Notes: generated by a model not told the origin, from the sequence alone. A DNA stretch of 64,000 bases from Janthinobacterium sp. TND4EL3 (GCF_900156175.1 NZ_FTMV01000012.1:1-64000), one strand, 5' to 3'; positions 38,105 to 47,758 are shown, counted from the first letter of the stretch. Numbers and translations are program-made.

Positions 38105-39189
38105 ACGGTGGCTTGCAGCGGCGTAGCGCCGGCCATCAGCTCGTCGACGGCGCCCAGGGTAGCGTCCGCGCTGACCGTTTCCAGGGTCAGGCCGGGTGCC
38201 ACGATGACGCGGTAGTGGCGGCTGGCGGGATAAAACCAGCGGTAGTTGTCGGTACGGATGAAGTAGCCGACGATTTTCTTGTCGTACACGGAGGCCAGGT
38301 GGATCACCGAGGTGTCGGGCGAGAGCACCAGTTCGCAGCGCCGTATCAGGGCCGCCAGCTCCAGGATGTGGCCGGTGGGCGGCGCCAGCATTACATTGGC
38401 GTGGCTGGCGCCGTCCACGATCTCGGCGGCGCGCGCCTCGGTGCCGGGCGCGGCAATCACCAGCAGCGCATGGCGCGGGTAGCGCGCCGCCAGGGCCGCG
38501 CAGCAACGTTGGGCATCGGCCACGCTGACCGTGCGTTGCGCATTGCTGCCCTGGAAATTGAGGCAGAACAAGCCTTCATGGGTTTGCAGCAGGGTATCGC
38601 AGGCCGCATCGACCCGCGCCGCGTGCGCGTCCACGCCGAACAGTTCGTAGCGCATGTCGATATCGCGCAAGCCAAATTGCCCGAACGTGGCGAAGAAGCT
38701 GTGCAGGATGTGGCGGCTGCGGTCGCATGGCACCGTGTAGTCGAACATGCCCAATTTGGCCGTCGAGCTGCCGTACTTGGGAATGGCGAAGCCCGTCAGA
38801 TAGCGCGCGCCCAGCCATTTGATACGCAACAGCAAGGGAATCGAGAAACGGTTGTAGGGATTGAAGATGACGTCGTAGCGGCGCCGGCGCAGGTCGGCAA
38901 TGGTGGTGCGCAAGTCGCGCAGCAGCGGCTGCTTGTCCCAGATGATGATGTCGCTGACATGCGGATTGTCGGCGAGCACGGCGCGGTTGGCGCTGCTGGC
39001 GGCCACGTCGATTTGCCAGTGCGGGTAATTTTTCTTCAGCTCGCGCAGCAATGGCGTGGTGACGATCATGTCGCCGATCTTGTCGTTGCGCAAGATCAAT
39101 ACCTTGCGCACCTTGGCGATATCGAGGGGCTGCTTGTCGGCTTTGCCCAGCAGGGCGTAACTGATCAGCCGGGCGGCGGTTTTTATCAA
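38089..39189 (-). CDS. glycosyltransferase family 9 (heptosyltransferase-like)
   Basis: A 366-residue GT9 enzyme. The N-terminal KVLILRNDKIGDMIVTTPLLRELKK and the C-terminal nucleotide-sugar site (LAALIRRCELVLSPDTSVIHLAS) are diagnostic. It probably adds heptose or another sugar to LPS core at the inner membrane. I place the start at TTG 39189, which is preceded by GGAG at 5-6 bp. An upstream GTG (39243) would add 18 residues with no ribosome site. The gene runs convergently into the PAS-GGDEF-EAL gene. Confidence 0.88.
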   Translation of the reverse strand: MIKTAARLISYALLGKADKQPLDIAKVRKVLILRNDKIGDMIVTTPLLRELKKNYPHWQIDVAASSANRAVLADNPHVSDIIIWDKQPLLRDLRTTIADLRRRRYDVIFNPYNRFSIPLLLRIKWLGARYLTGFAIPKYGSSTAKLGMFDYTVPCDRSRHILHSFFATFGQFGLRDIDMRYELFGVDAHAARVDAACDTLLQTHEGLFCLNFQGSNAQRTVSVADAQRCCAALAARYPRHALLVIAAPGTEARAAEIVDGASHANVMLAPPTGHILELAALIRRCELVLSPDTSVIHLASVYDKKIVGYFIRTDNYRWFYPASRHYRVIVAPGLTLETVSADATLGAVDELMAGATPLQATVQAAG

Positions 39190-39303
39190 GGGAACTCCGG
39201 GTGTGGATGACAGGGGCTGGCGGTCCGCACGACATGCCGGCACGCCAGCAGCATCTTACGGATTTCCACCGCCCGTAGCTAGGGGGGATGATGAATTGGC
39301 CAG

Positions 39304-39323
39304 GCCCTGCGCCAGCGCAGGGC
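39304..39323. terminator. hairpin at the downstream end of the flagellar locus
   Basis: GCCCTGCG (39304-39311) and CGCAGGGC (39316-39323) pair perfectly around CCAG. It begins 9 bp after the stop of the last minus-strand flagellar gene and lies between that gene and the GT9 start. No T-run follows on either strand. It may nevertheless mark the transcript end. Confidence 0.5.
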
Positions 39324-39331
39324 GCCCGCGA

Positions 39332-40375
39332 TCAGCGCAAGCCCAGCAGGGCGACCACTCTTTCGCGGCTGATGCCGACCAATGCGGAACTGATCGCCAG
39401 CAGCGATTCATAGCCGGGCTTGCTGGCCTTTTCCGTGAAATTTTCCGCCAGGGTGTCCATGCTGACGCTGGCCTGCACCGGCTGGGCCTTGGCCACACGT
39501 CCCGTGGCCTGGGCCAGCGCCAGGCTGACGGAGCTGCGTGCCGCCTGCAATTGCGCCAGCGCCTGCACCACTTGCTGCAAGGTGGCCCGCAGCGCTTCCA
39601 CGTCGCCGGTATTCCACTCTTCCGGTGTAATGGCGGCCGGTTCCGCATCCGTGCGCACGCGGCTCATCTGGCCGGTCGGATAGCGGATGCCGCTGCCCCG
39701 CACGGAGAGGCTGTCGCGCACGTTGGCCCACGACGCTTCCGGCGTGCTGAACACCACTTCGCCATTGTCGCCCTGCTTGACGCGTATGCCCGACGGCATC
39801 AGCGCCTGGTCGAAGCGGGCGATGATCTGGTCCTCGCTCAGGCCCGGCTCGATATTCACCGACCGCAGGGACTGGTTCGCGCCGCCCACGGAGAAGGCCA
39901 GCACTTCCTGCGGGCCTTCCTGCAGGCTGGCCATGGTCAGGCCGCGGATGGTGAAATTCTGCTGCGCCGCCTGCGGGCTGGTGTAGCTGAGCTGTGCATC
40001 GAGCGTGCCACCCGAGGCACTGGCGCGCTGGCGCCAGGTATTGCTGAACTGGCGCACCCTGGCTTCGACCTGACCTTCGCGGCCCTGGCGCGCAGCCAGC
40101 TTGGCCGCCAGCTCGCTTTTCAGCGCTTGCAGCTGGCTGCTGCTGCGTTCCAGGTAGTCCAGGGTTTGCTGGGCGTTGGAAATTTCCCCCTGCAACTGGT
40201 GGTCCCAGTTGCTCAGGCCGCGCTTCAGGCTCGCTGGTGAACTCCTCGCTGCCGGCGCCTCGCTGCGCGCGCTGGCGCTGCCTTTGACCGCGGCGGACGC
40301 GTCATCGACGCCCCGGGCCGTGCCGGCGCCTTTGGCGGCAACGCCGGAAGAGGAGGAGGTCTGAACGATTTGCAT
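39332..40375 (-). CDS. uncharacterised flagellar protein downstream of flgL (LafW-position, flagellin-IN-like region)
   Basis: A 347-residue protein whose start is 5 bp after the flgL stop, so it belongs to the flagellar transcript. Residues 1-50 are low-complexity Ala/Ser; 52-100 form a helical, probably coiled-coil segment. About 140-212 (VLAFSVGGANQSLRSVNIEPGLSEDQII... GIRVKQGDNGEVVFSTP) resemble the IN motif of flagellins, FlgK and FliD. 255-347 is helical. In E. coli Flag-2 loci the gene after lfgL is lafW, a putative hook-associated protein, so position and domain suggest a LafW analogue. There is no signal peptide, as expected for a type III-exported axial protein. Homology to LafW was not tested. 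Confidence 0.6.
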   Translation of the reverse strand: MQIVQTSSSSGVAAKGAGTARGVDDASAAVKGSASARSEAPAARSSPASLKRGLSNWDHQLQGEISNAQQTLDYLERSSSQLQALKSELAAKLAARQGREGQVEARVRQFSNTWRQRASASGGTLDAQLSYTSPQAAQQNFTIRGLTMASLQEGPQEVLAFSVGGANQSLRSVNIEPGLSEDQIIARFDQALMPSGIRVKQGDNGEVVFSTPEASWANVRDSLSVRGSGIRYPTGQMSRVRTDAEPAAITPEEWNTGDVEALRATLQQVVQALAQLQAARSSVSLALAQATGRVAKAQPVQASVSMDTLAENFTEKASKPGYESLLAISSALVGISRERVVALLGLR

Positions 40376-40380
40376 GATGG

Positions 40381-41292
40381 TCAGAGAAGATCAAACAGGG
40401 AAATGGTGCCAACCTTGGCGTAAGCCTTGTATGTTGCCTGCAGCGCAGTCTGGTAGCCGTTCAGGTCGATCGCGGCCGCGCCCATGTCCGTCTTCTTCAA
40501 GTCCGACAAGGCCATGTCGTTCGACAGCGAGACGTTGGCCAGGTTGCCGGAGAGCGTGGTGAGGATGTTTTGCGCGCCGCCAAAGATGGCAATTTTACCA
40601 GAGAGTAAATCCATGCCGTCATCGGTGCCATCAAGCGCGGCGCCGACCACGCTGCGCACGGCCGGATCGTTCGGTCCGACGCCAGGCTTGCTCAGCGTTG
40701 CAATAGCCTGGTCGATCTTGTTCAGCCACACTTCCAGCTTGTCCACATCGACGTTGGCCGCCTGCGTCACACCATTGCCCACTACCACTGTCTGCGTGGC
40801 ATTGTTGCCGTTATAACTGTAGCGCAAGCCGGGATCGGCAGCGGGGTCGAAAGCGATGGCCGGCTTGTCCGTATCCGTGCCGGAAAACATGTAGCGGCCT
40901 TCCTGGTCCTTCAGGTTGGCCGTGTACAGCACGCTGTCGCGCATGGCGGTCAGCGATTGCGTCATCGCATTCAGATCGTCTGGCGCATTGCTGCCGTCGG
41001 CGGCCCACACCAGCAGGTCGCGCGCCTGGCCCATGTCGGTGACCATGCTCGACAGGTAGTTCTCATTTTTCAGCAGGCGCACTTTGACCGTGGCGATATT
41101 GTCCTGGTACTGGGTCACCATGGCTTGCTCGCGCATCAGGCGCGAAATGCGTACATTGCCGATTGGATCGTCCGAAGGCAACTGGATGCGCAAGCCAGAG
41201 GCCATCTGCTGGGTCAGGTAATTGATGCGCTCCTGATTTTGCTGAAGTGAAATATTAATCAGCGATTGGTACTGGCTGCTGGCGACACGCAT
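40381..41292 (-). CDS. flgL: flagellar hook-filament junction protein FlgL
   Basis: A 303-residue FlgL. It begins MRVASSQYQSLI and has the flagellin-like N-terminal helix with ERINYLTQQMASGLRIQLPSDDP. The C-terminus returns to an amphipathic helix (LNGYQTALQATYKAYAKV). It is the second junction protein between hook and filament, exported through the flagellar type III apparatus. ATG 41292 is preceded by AAGGAG. It lies 10 bp after flgK and 5 bp before the LafW-position gene, within the flgB-L operon. Confidence 0.95.
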   Translation of the reverse strand: MRVASSQYQSLINISLQQNQERINYLTQQMASGLRIQLPSDDPIGNVRISRLMREQAMVTQYQDNIATVKVRLLKNENYLSSMVTDMGQARDLLVWAADGSNAPDDLNAMTQSLTAMRDSVLYTANLKDQEGRYMFSGTDTDKPAIAFDPAADPGLRYSYNGNNATQTVVVGNGVTQAANVDVDKLEVWLNKIDQAIATLSKPGVGPNDPAVRSVVGAALDGTDDGMDLLSGKIAIFGGAQNILTTLSGNLANVSLSNDMALSDLKKTDMGAAAIDLNGYQTALQATYKAYAKVGTISLFDLL

Positions 41293-41302
41293 GATCTTCT
41301 CC

Positions 41303-42664
41303 TTAACCCATCATTTGCAAAGTGGCATCAAACAAGGTATTCGCCACGGAAATGACCTTCATGTTTGCCTGGTACATATTCTGGAATTCGACCAGATTCA
41401 TCGCTTCCTCGTCCTTGTTCACGCCGCTGGTCGATTTCCAGTCGTCGATCGCCTGCGCGCGCACGGTGTTGGCCGTTTTCAGCAAGGCCTGGTTCTGCTG
41501 GCTGTAGATGCCCAGCTTGCCGACCAGCTGCGTGTCGGCGTCGCTCATCAAAACCTGACCCACCCAGCTGACGGTGATCGGTTCATTCTTGATGTCGATC
41601 AATTTCTGCAAGTTGCCGCTGTCGCCAGCGGCGCCAGTCAGCGACAGGGCCAGGTCTCTGGCGTTGAAGCCGGGAGTAATGCCCAGCTTTCCGTTTGCGT
41701 AGCCCAACAGAGGGCCTCCAGCCGTGCCGGCCATGGTCTTGCCCAGGGCCAGTTGCTTATTGATCTGGTCAGTTAACTGCGTGGCCATGTCTTGCAGCGA
41801 TTTCTGCAGCGGTTTCAGGGTGTTTTGCTCGAATTCACCCAGGCCGCCCATCTGGCCGCCGATGGTCACCAGATCGAGGGTGTAGGTCGACTTGGCAAAC
41901 GCAAGGCTCAGCGTTTGTTCACCTGTGTTCGTCATGTTGCTGCTCAGGGTGCTGGCGATGCTGCCGATGACCAGCGGCTGGCCCGATTTCAGCGAGACAT
42001 TGCGCGAGCCGTCCGGCTGGTCGAGCACTTCGATACCCATTTGCGAAGCCAGGCCGTCGATCAGTTGGTCGCGTGCATCCATCAGCGAGGACACATTCGT
42101 GCCCGATGCCGTGGAGGTGCTGATGCGCTGGTTCAGAGCGGCAATATTGGCCAGCGTCGTATTCGCTTGCGGCACGATGGCTGCCCGTTGCTGCTGCACC
42201 GACAGCAACTGGTTGCTCATCACGGTGCTGATGCTGTTGAAGCGCTGCGCCATGGCGTCGGCGGAGGTGACGATCTGCTGGCGCAGCGGCGTCGACGTCG
42301 GGTCGACAGCGGCTGCGTTGAGGGCGGCGAAAAAGCCGTCGATGCCGTTGCTGATGCTCGAGACGTCGTCGCCCATCACGCGCTCAAGCTGCGTCAGATA
42401 AGGCTGGGTCTGCGAACGGGCGCCCTGGTCGGACGCGGCGCGCCACATTTGCTGGCTCTTATAAGCATCGGCAAAGCGCAACAGGGCGGACACTTCCACC
42501 CCATTGCCGGCCGAGCGCACTCCCACGCCGGCACCCAGTGAAGACAGCAGCACGCCCTGGCGTGTATAGCCGGCCGTTTGCAGGTTGGCAATATTCTGGC
42601 TGGCTGCGCCGAGGGCGGCCTGGGCGGCGATGCTGCCTGACAATGCATTGCTGATGATGCTCAT
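41303..42664 (-). CDS. flgK: flagellar hook-filament junction protein FlgK
   Basis: A 453-residue FlgK. The N-terminus (NALSGSIAAQAALGAASQNIANLQTAGYTRQ) and C-terminus (EAMNLVEFQNMYQANMKVISVANTLFDATLQMM) are the conserved D0/D1 halves. It is shorter than the ~550 residues of E. coli FlgK, the loss being in the central surface domain; this is common in lateral-type systems. FlgK is the first junction protein and FlgN client. The start is 10 bp before flgL's upstream limit of the same operon. flgN is in the window. Confidence 0.95.
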   Translation of the reverse strand: MSIISNALSGSIAAQAALGAASQNIANLQTAGYTRQGVLLSSLGAGVGVRSAGNGVEVSALLRFADAYKSQQMWRAASDQGARSQTQPYLTQLERVMGDDVSSISNGIDGFFAALNAAAVDPTSTPLRQQIVTSADAMAQRFNSISTVMSNQLLSVQQQRAAIVPQANTTLANIAALNQRISTSTASGTNVSSLMDARDQLIDGLASQMGIEVLDQPDGSRNVSLKSGQPLVIGSIASTLSSNMTNTGEQTLSLAFAKSTYTLDLVTIGGQMGGLGEFEQNTLKPLQKSLQDMATQLTDQINKQLALGKTMAGTAGGPLLGYANGKLGITPGFNARDLALSLTGAAGDSGNLQKLIDIKNEPITVSWVGQVLMSDADTQLVGKLGIYSQQNQALLKTANTVRAQAIDDWKSTSGVNKDEEAMNLVEFQNMYQANMKVISVANTLFDATLQMMG

Positions 42665-42745
42665 TGGGCAAGTTTCTTTCGTGAAGAGTGTGGCGCGTGC
42701 CGGTGGACAGGCCTGGTATCGTTGTTAGCTACAACAGGCGACGCT

Positions 42746-43150
42746 TCAGACGGATTTATTAAGCGGCGCTGCAATATTGTCGGTTTTGACAGCGCTGCCG
42801 GCCCGGGGATTGGCCGAAACGGGTGTGCCGGCAGTCGGCAGCAGCTGGCGCAGGATGGCGTCGGCGATGCCGAAGGCGCGCTGGCCGGCCATCTTGTCGG
42901 CCACCAGGTTGTCGGCCATTTCCAGCATGTCGCTGTTGACGGGGTCCTTGAAGACGCTGTCCTCGCCCGCCATCTCGCGCGTGCCCGAGCGCATCTGGCG
43001 CAGCATGTGCGAGATGAAGAAGGCTTCGAACTTGACGGCCGCTTCGGTGGCCTTGGCCGCGTAGCGCGGGTCGGCCGGCGAGGCAGCCGCAGGGGAGCGG
43101 TCGTCGAGCGCCGAAGGCAGGGCGCTGCTGCTGTCGTTGATATTGATCAT
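42746..43150 (-). CDS. flgJ: rod-cap protein FlgJ, N-terminal domain only
   Basis: A 134-residue protein containing only the rod-scaffold half of FlgJ: KFEAFFISHMLRQMRSG, then DPVNSDMLEMADNLVADKMAGQRAFGIADAILRQL. The muramidase/glucosaminidase half of the ~310-residue enterobacterial FlgJ is absent. A separate glucosaminidase gene lies at 50113-50865 in the same locus. ATG 43150 shares one base with the flgI stop (TAATG), so the two are coupled. It caps the growing rod in the periplasm. Confidence 0.9.
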   Translation of the reverse strand: MININDSSSALPSALDDRSPAAASPADPRYAAKATEAAVKFEAFFISHMLRQMRSGTREMAGEDSVFKDPVNSDMLEMADNLVADKMAGQRAFGIADAILRQLLPTAGTPVSANPRAGSAVKTDNIAAPLNKSV

Positions 43151-44262
43151 TAAATTACCACCAGTTCGCCTTCGATGGCGCCGGCCTGGTCGAGGGCTTG
43201 CAAGATTGCCATGATGTCATCAGGCGACGCACCCAGGCTGTTGACGACGTCGATGATCGACTGCAGCTTGGCGCCGGCCGGCCATTTGAACATATTGCCG
43301 TTGCCCTGGTCGACGGACACTTTCGACTGTGGCGTGACGGTGGTCTGGCCGCGGCCGAACGGCGCCGGCTGGCTGACGGCGGAACTTTCGGAAATGACCA
43401 CTTTCAGCGAGCCGTGCGTGACGGCGGCCGCTTTCACGCGCAAGCCTTCGGCGATGACCACGGTGCCGGTGCGCGAATTGAACACCACTTTTGGCGTATC
43501 GACACCCACGTCGACGGTCAGCGCTTCGAGCTTGGCCATGAAGGCCACGCGCTGGGTCGGGTTTTCCGGCGCCAGCACGTCCACGCTGGTGGCGTCGCGC
43601 GTGGTGGCGACGGCGCCGAAGCGGCGGTTCACGGCTTCGACGATATTGATGGCCGTCTCGAAATGCGGGTGGCGCAGGTTCAGGGTGACGGACGGCTTGG
43701 TGGAAAAGTCGCTGAGAATCTCGCGCTCGATGTTGGCGCCGTTGGGAATGCGGCCCGAGGTGGGCGTGTTGACGGTGACGGACGAGCCGCTCTTGCCGGT
43801 GGCGTTGAGGCCGCCGACGACGACGTTGCCTTGCGCCAGCGCATAGATTTCATTGTCGGCCGCGCGCAGCTGTGTCAGCAGCAGGGTGCCGCCACGCAAG
43901 CTTTTCGCGTCGCCAAGGGACGACACGGTGACGTCGATGGCCTGGCCGCGGCGGTAGCCCGGGGGAAACACGGCGCTGACCATGACGGTAGCCACGTTCT
44001 TGCTCTTCGCTTCGGCGCCATCGGGCATCTTCACACCGAACTGCTTGAGCATGTTGACCACGGACTGGCTGGAGAACTTCACCTGGGTGGTGTCGCCGCT
44101 GCCGTTCAGGCCGACGACGAGGCCATAGCCGACCAGCGGGTTGTCGCGCACGCCCTCGATGCTGACCAGGTTGCGCAGCACTTGCGCGGCGCTGGCGGGC
44201 ATGGACAGGCCGGACAGGGCGGCCAGCATGACGGCGAGGGGCAGGGCGGAGCGAAATTTCAT
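43150..44262 (-). CDS. flgI: flagellar P-ring protein FlgI
   Basis: A 370-residue P-ring subunit with a Sec signal peptide ([25 protein letters not shown]). The mature start [31 protein letters not shown] and the end [15 protein letters not shown] are family-typical. It forms the peptidoglycan bushing of the distal rod. ATG 44262 follows AAGGT. Coupled by a one-base overlap to flgJ and 9 bp after flgH. Confidence 0.97.
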   Translation of the reverse strand: MKFRSALPLAVMLAALSGLSMPASAAQVLRNLVSIEGVRDNPLVGYGLVVGLNGSGDTTQVKFSSQSVVNMLKQFGVKMPDGAEAKSKNVATVMVSAVFPPGYRRGQAIDVTVSSLGDAKSLRGGTLLLTQLRAADNEIYALAQGNVVVGGLNATGKSGSSVTVNTPTSGRIPNGANIEREILSDFSTKPSVTLNLRHPHFETAINIVEAVNRRFGAVATTRDATSVDVLAPENPTQRVAFMAKLEALTVDVGVDTPKVVFNSRTGTVVIAEGLRVKAAAVTHGSLKVVISESSAVSQPAPFGRGQTTVTPQSKVSVDQGNGNMFKWPAGAKLQSIIDVVNSLGASPDDIMAILQALDQAGAIEGELVVI

Positions 44263-44271
44263 GATGTGACC

Positions 44272-44946
44272 TTAAAACGGCATCCACGGGCCGACGAAGA
44301 AGCGCGTCAGCCAGCCCGGTGTATTGGCTTCGGCCAGGGTTCCCTGGCCGGAATAGGCGATCTGCGCATTGGCGATGCGCAACGATGACACCTGGTTGTT
44401 CGAATCGATATCGGCCGCACGCAGGTAGCCGCGCAGGCGCACGAATTCCTCGCCCTGGTTCAGGGTCAGCGTCTTTTCACCCTGCACGCGCAGCAAGCCG
44501 TTCGGCAGCACTTCCTGCACGATCACGGTGATGGCGCCGGACAGCGCGTTTTGCTGCGTGCTGGTCGCGTCGCCGGCGAAGTTGCGGTCGGCGGACAGGT
44601 CGATGCCCGTCTTGGGGAAGGTCTTGCCGAGGATGTTGGCCGCCTTCACGCCGACGGAGGAACCCTTGTTGAACGAGGTGCCGGCCTTCTTGCTCGCCTG
44701 CGTGGTTTCCTGCAGGGCCACGGTGACGACGTCGCCCACGCGGAAGGCGCGGCTGTCCGAGATCAGGTCCAGGCCCGCGTCGGGATTGAAGACGCCGCCG
44801 GCCACGCCGCCGCGCGCCGTGCTGCGCGGCGCCACGGGCAGCGGCGTATCGGAAAAGCTGGGCGCCACCGGCGCGGCCGGGCGGCTGGCGCAACCGGCGG
44901 TGAGCACCAGCAGCAGGGCCGCCGTGGCTTTCATGGCGGCCGTCAT
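44272..44946 (-). CDS. flgH: flagellar L-ring lipoprotein FlgH
   Basis: A 224-residue L-ring lipoprotein. The signal peptide ends at the lipobox LTAGC. Conserved blocks SDSRAFRVGDVVTVALQETTQASK, GDATSTQQNALSGAITVIVQEVLPNGLLRVQGEK and the C-terminal FVGPWMPF are present. It forms the outer-membrane bushing. ATG 44946 shares one base with the flgG stop (TGATG); a second Met five residues in is possible. Confidence 0.97.
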   Translation of the reverse strand: MTAAMKATAALLLVLTAGCASRPAAPVAPSFSDTPLPVAPRSTARGGVAGGVFNPDAGLDLISDSRAFRVGDVVTVALQETTQASKKAGTSFNKGSSVGVKAANILGKTFPKTGIDLSADRNFAGDATSTQQNALSGAITVIVQEVLPNGLLRVQGEKTLTLNQGEEFVRLRGYLRAADIDSNNQVSSLRIANAQIAYSGQGTLAEANTPGWLTRFFVGPWMPF

Positions 44947-45734
44947 CAGCGTGCCGCTTGCGCCAGGTATTGCAGCATATTGTCGGCGGCCGACAGCACC
45001 TTGGTATTCATTTCATAGGTGCGCTGCGCTGCGATCATGTCGACCATTTCTTCCACCACCTGCACGTTCGAGCCTTCCAGCGCGAACTGCTTCAGCTTGC
45101 CCAGGGCGCCTTCGCCGGGACGGCCTTCCGTCGGCGTGCCGCTCGATGCCGTTTCCTGGAACAGGTTTTCACCGAGTGCCAGCAGGCCCGTCGGGTTGAC
45201 GAAGCTGGTCAGGTTCAGCTGGCCCAGCTGGGTGCCATTCACATTGCCCGGCACGGTGGCCGTGACCATGCCGTTTTCGCCGATGGTGATCGCGGTGGCG
45301 TTGTTCGGCACGGTGATCTGCGGCACCAGGGGCAGGCCCTGGGCGTTGACCATCACGCCATTTTCATTGATGCCCAGCTGGCCGGCGCGCGTGTAGGCTG
45401 CCTCGCCGTTCGGGCGCAGCACCTGCAAAAAGCCGTTGCCGGTGATGGCGACGTCGAATTCGCGGCTCGTCGTTTGCAGGCTGCCGGTGGTAAACACCTT
45501 TTGCGTGCCGACCATGTGGGTACCGTTACCCAGCTGCACGCCCGATGGCGACAGGGTATTGTCGGCGCGCTGCGTGCCCGGCTGCTGCTCGACCTGGTAG
45601 AACAGGTCTTCGAAGACGACGCGGTCGCGTTTGAAACCGACCGTGTTGACGTTGGCCAGGTTGTTCGCGATGGCTTGCAGCTTGGCGTCTTGCGCCTGCA
45701 CGCCGGTCTTGCTGATCCACATTGCTGGATTCAT
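44946..45734 (-). CDS. flgG: flagellar distal rod protein FlgG
   Basis: A 262-residue distal-rod protein, standard length. N-terminal MWISKTGVQAQDAKLQAIANNLANVNTVGFKR and C-terminal GSNVQVVEEMVDMIAAQRTYEMNTKVL helices are intact. GGAG upstream of ATG 45734 is good. It forms the drive shaft passing through the P and L rings. Followed by flgH with one shared base. Confidence 0.97.
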   Translation of the reverse strand: MNPAMWISKTGVQAQDAKLQAIANNLANVNTVGFKRDRVVFEDLFYQVEQQPGTQRADNTLSPSGVQLGNGTHMVGTQKVFTTGSLQTTSREFDVAITGNGFLQVLRPNGEAAYTRAGQLGINENGVMVNAQGLPLVPQITVPNNATAITIGENGMVTATVPGNVNGTQLGQLNLTSFVNPTGLLALGENLFQETASSGTPTEGRPGEGALGKLKQFALEGSNVQVVEEMVDMIAAQRTYEMNTKVLSAADNMLQYLAQAAR

Positions 45735-45766
45735 GATTTACTCCTGGTAATTGATTGGCGTTGGGC

Positions 45767-46495
45767 TTAAGCGCCCAGCAGGCGGTTGCCCGATTCCGTC
45801 ATGGAATCGCTGGCCTTGAATACTTTCATCTGCATCTCGAAACTGCGGTTCAGGCTCATGGTGGCGACCATTTCCTCGACGGCAGAGACGTTGCTGCCTT
45901 CCAGGTGGCGGTCGCGCAGGCGCACCGTGGGGTCGGCCTGCAAGTCTTCGCCGCTGCGCGCCACGATCAGGCCCGCCTCGTTCTTCGTCAGCTCGCCCGC
46001 TTCCGCATTCACCAGCTTGAGCTTGTCGACCGTCTGCATCTGTGCCGTACCGGGCACCTGGATGGAGATCGTGCCGTCGGCGCCGATAGCCAGGCTGGTG
46101 TGCTCGGGAATCGTGATGGGGCCACCTTCGCCCAGCACGGGCCGGCCGTTGATGGTCAGCGCGCCCGTTTCATCGAGATCCATGGCGCCGGCGCGCGTGT
46201 AGGCTTCGCCGTTTTGCCATTGCACCGCGAGAAAGCCGTTGCCCGTGATGGCCACGTCGAGCTCGCGTCCGGTTTCCTTGATGGCGCCCGTGCGCGTGCC
46301 GACGGCGCTCGACTGCGTCTGCGTCATGTGGCGGTCGTCGTAGCCATAGCCGTTTTGCAGCGGCTGGGCCGTCGACACTTCCATGTTGGCGCGAAAGCCG
46401 CCCGTCTCGATATTGGCCAGGTTGTTGGCGTGTACCTGCTGTGCCCGCAGGGCACGGTCGGCCCCGCTCATGGCGGTATAAATCAGCGCATCCAT
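45767..46495 (-). CDS. flgF: flagellar proximal rod protein FlgF
   Basis: A 242-residue rod protein. It begins MDALIYTAMSGADRALRAQQVHANNLANIETGGFRAN and ends with the VSAVEEMVATMSLNRSFEMQMKVF helix. FlgF is a proximal rod subunit exported by the flagellar system without a signal peptide. It lies 32 bp before flgG and 26 bp after flgE in the flg operon. Confidence 0.96.
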   Translation of the reverse strand: MDALIYTAMSGADRALRAQQVHANNLANIETGGFRANMEVSTAQPLQNGYGYDDRHMTQTQSSAVGTRTGAIKETGRELDVAITGNGFLAVQWQNGEAYTRAGAMDLDETGALTINGRPVLGEGGPITIPEHTSLAIGADGTISIQVPGTAQMQTVDKLKLVNAEAGELTKNEAGLIVARSGEDLQADPTVRLRDRHLEGSNVSAVEEMVATMSLNRSFEMQMKVFKASDSMTESGNRLLGA

Positions 46496-46521
46496 TGCTC
46501 TTTACCTTTGCGTATCGTCGA

Positions 46522-47700
46522 TTACAGCGCTTGCATCAGCGATTGCAGCATGGCGTTCTCGGTCGAGATGACCTTCGAGTTGGCCTGGTAGTTGCGCTGC
46601 GACGTCATCAGGCCGACCAGCTCGGAAGTGATATCGACGTTCGACTGTTCCAGCGAGCTCGTTGCCAGCTTGCCGGCCATGCCCACGCCTGGACGCTCGT
46701 ACATGGCGGTACCGGAAGTGGTCGAGGCGACCCAGCTTGTGTCGTTGACTGCAGTCAGCGCGCCTTCGTCAGGGAAGGTCGCCAGGGCGATCACGCCGAT
46801 GCTCTGTTTTTGGCCGTTCGTGTACTTCGCTACGACCGAACCGTCGTCGGCCAGTTCCACGCCCGTATAGGTGCCCGAGGCATAGCCATCGGCGCGGTCG
46901 GTCGAGGTCGTTGCTTCGCCAGCGAACTGGGTGGTGCCGGTGTAATCGATGGCAACCGTCATCGGCGCCGCGCCGGGCGGCGTCGGCAGTACTGGCGAGG
47001 CGGACGTTCCCGTTATCAGTTTGCCGGCCGTGTCGAAGGTCATGCTCGTCACCGGCGTCACATCGGCGTTGTCGAAGGTGTAATGCACGTCCACGCCCGT
47101 CGCCGTCTTGACGAAATACTGGCCCAGCGAGTGCTTGGCGCCGAGCGAATCGTAGACGATGGAAGATTTGCCGCTGTTGTAGCTCAGTTCATTGGTCTTG
47201 TCGAAGGCCGGGGTCTTGATGGTCCACTCGGACGACAGGTTGGCGGCATATGCCAGCTTGGTCGTCGCCACGGCGGGAATCTGGCCCGTTGGAATGAGCA
47301 TGTCGCCCATGGTGCCCAGGGTGGTTGTTCCCTTGACTGCGGCGTAGCCTTGCACCAGGCGGCCGTTCGAGTCGACCAGCTTGCCATCATTGCTGGCCGA
47401 AAAGATACCGACGCGGCTGTACGTCATGGTGTTTTGCGCATCGCGCGAGACGAAATAGCCACGGCCTTCGATTGCGGCGTCAAGCGCGCGGCCCGTGTTG
47501 AGCACGCCGCCATTGAGTGACATGCTTTGCGTGAGCGAACCAATTTCCGTGCCCGTGGCGCGCGAACCGGCGTACATGGCCGAGAAGTTGGCGCGGCTGC
47601 TCTTGAAACCGTAGGTGCCGGCATTGGCGATATTGTTACTGCTGCTGTTCAACTGTTGGTTGATGGACTGGATACCGGACAGGGCAATGTCGAAACTCAT
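46522..47700 (-). CDS. flgE: flagellar hook protein FlgE
   Basis: A 392-residue hook subunit. The N-terminal SFDIALSGIQSINQQLNSSSNNIANAGTYGFKSSRANF and the C-terminal LEQSNVDITSELVGLMTSQRNYQANSKVISTENAMLQSLMQAL are the D0 helices. The central domains are smaller than in some polar hooks. Length is set by FliK, encoded in the same locus. ATG 47700 follows AAAAGGAAG. FlgD, the hook cap, is just upstream. Confidence 0.97.
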   Translation of the reverse strand: MSFDIALSGIQSINQQLNSSSNNIANAGTYGFKSSRANFSAMYAGSRATGTEIGSLTQSMSLNGGVLNTGRALDAAIEGRGYFVSRDAQNTMTYSRVGIFSASNDGKLVDSNGRLVQGYAAVKGTTTLGTMGDMLIPTGQIPAVATTKLAYAANLSSEWTIKTPAFDKTNELSYNSGKSSIVYDSLGAKHSLGQYFVKTATGVDVHYTFDNADVTPVTSMTFDTAGKLITGTSASPVLPTPPGAAPMTVAIDYTGTTQFAGEATTSTDRADGYASGTYTGVELADDGSVVAKYTNGQKQSIGVIALATFPDEGALTAVNDTSWVASTTSGTAMYERPGVGMAGKLATSSLEQSNVDITSELVGLMTSQRNYQANSKVISTENAMLQSLMQAL

Positions 47701-47758
47701 GTTGACTTCCTTTTAGTGAAGGACGAGATTAGTGTTCAGGAACGAAGGGGAGAGCGGA

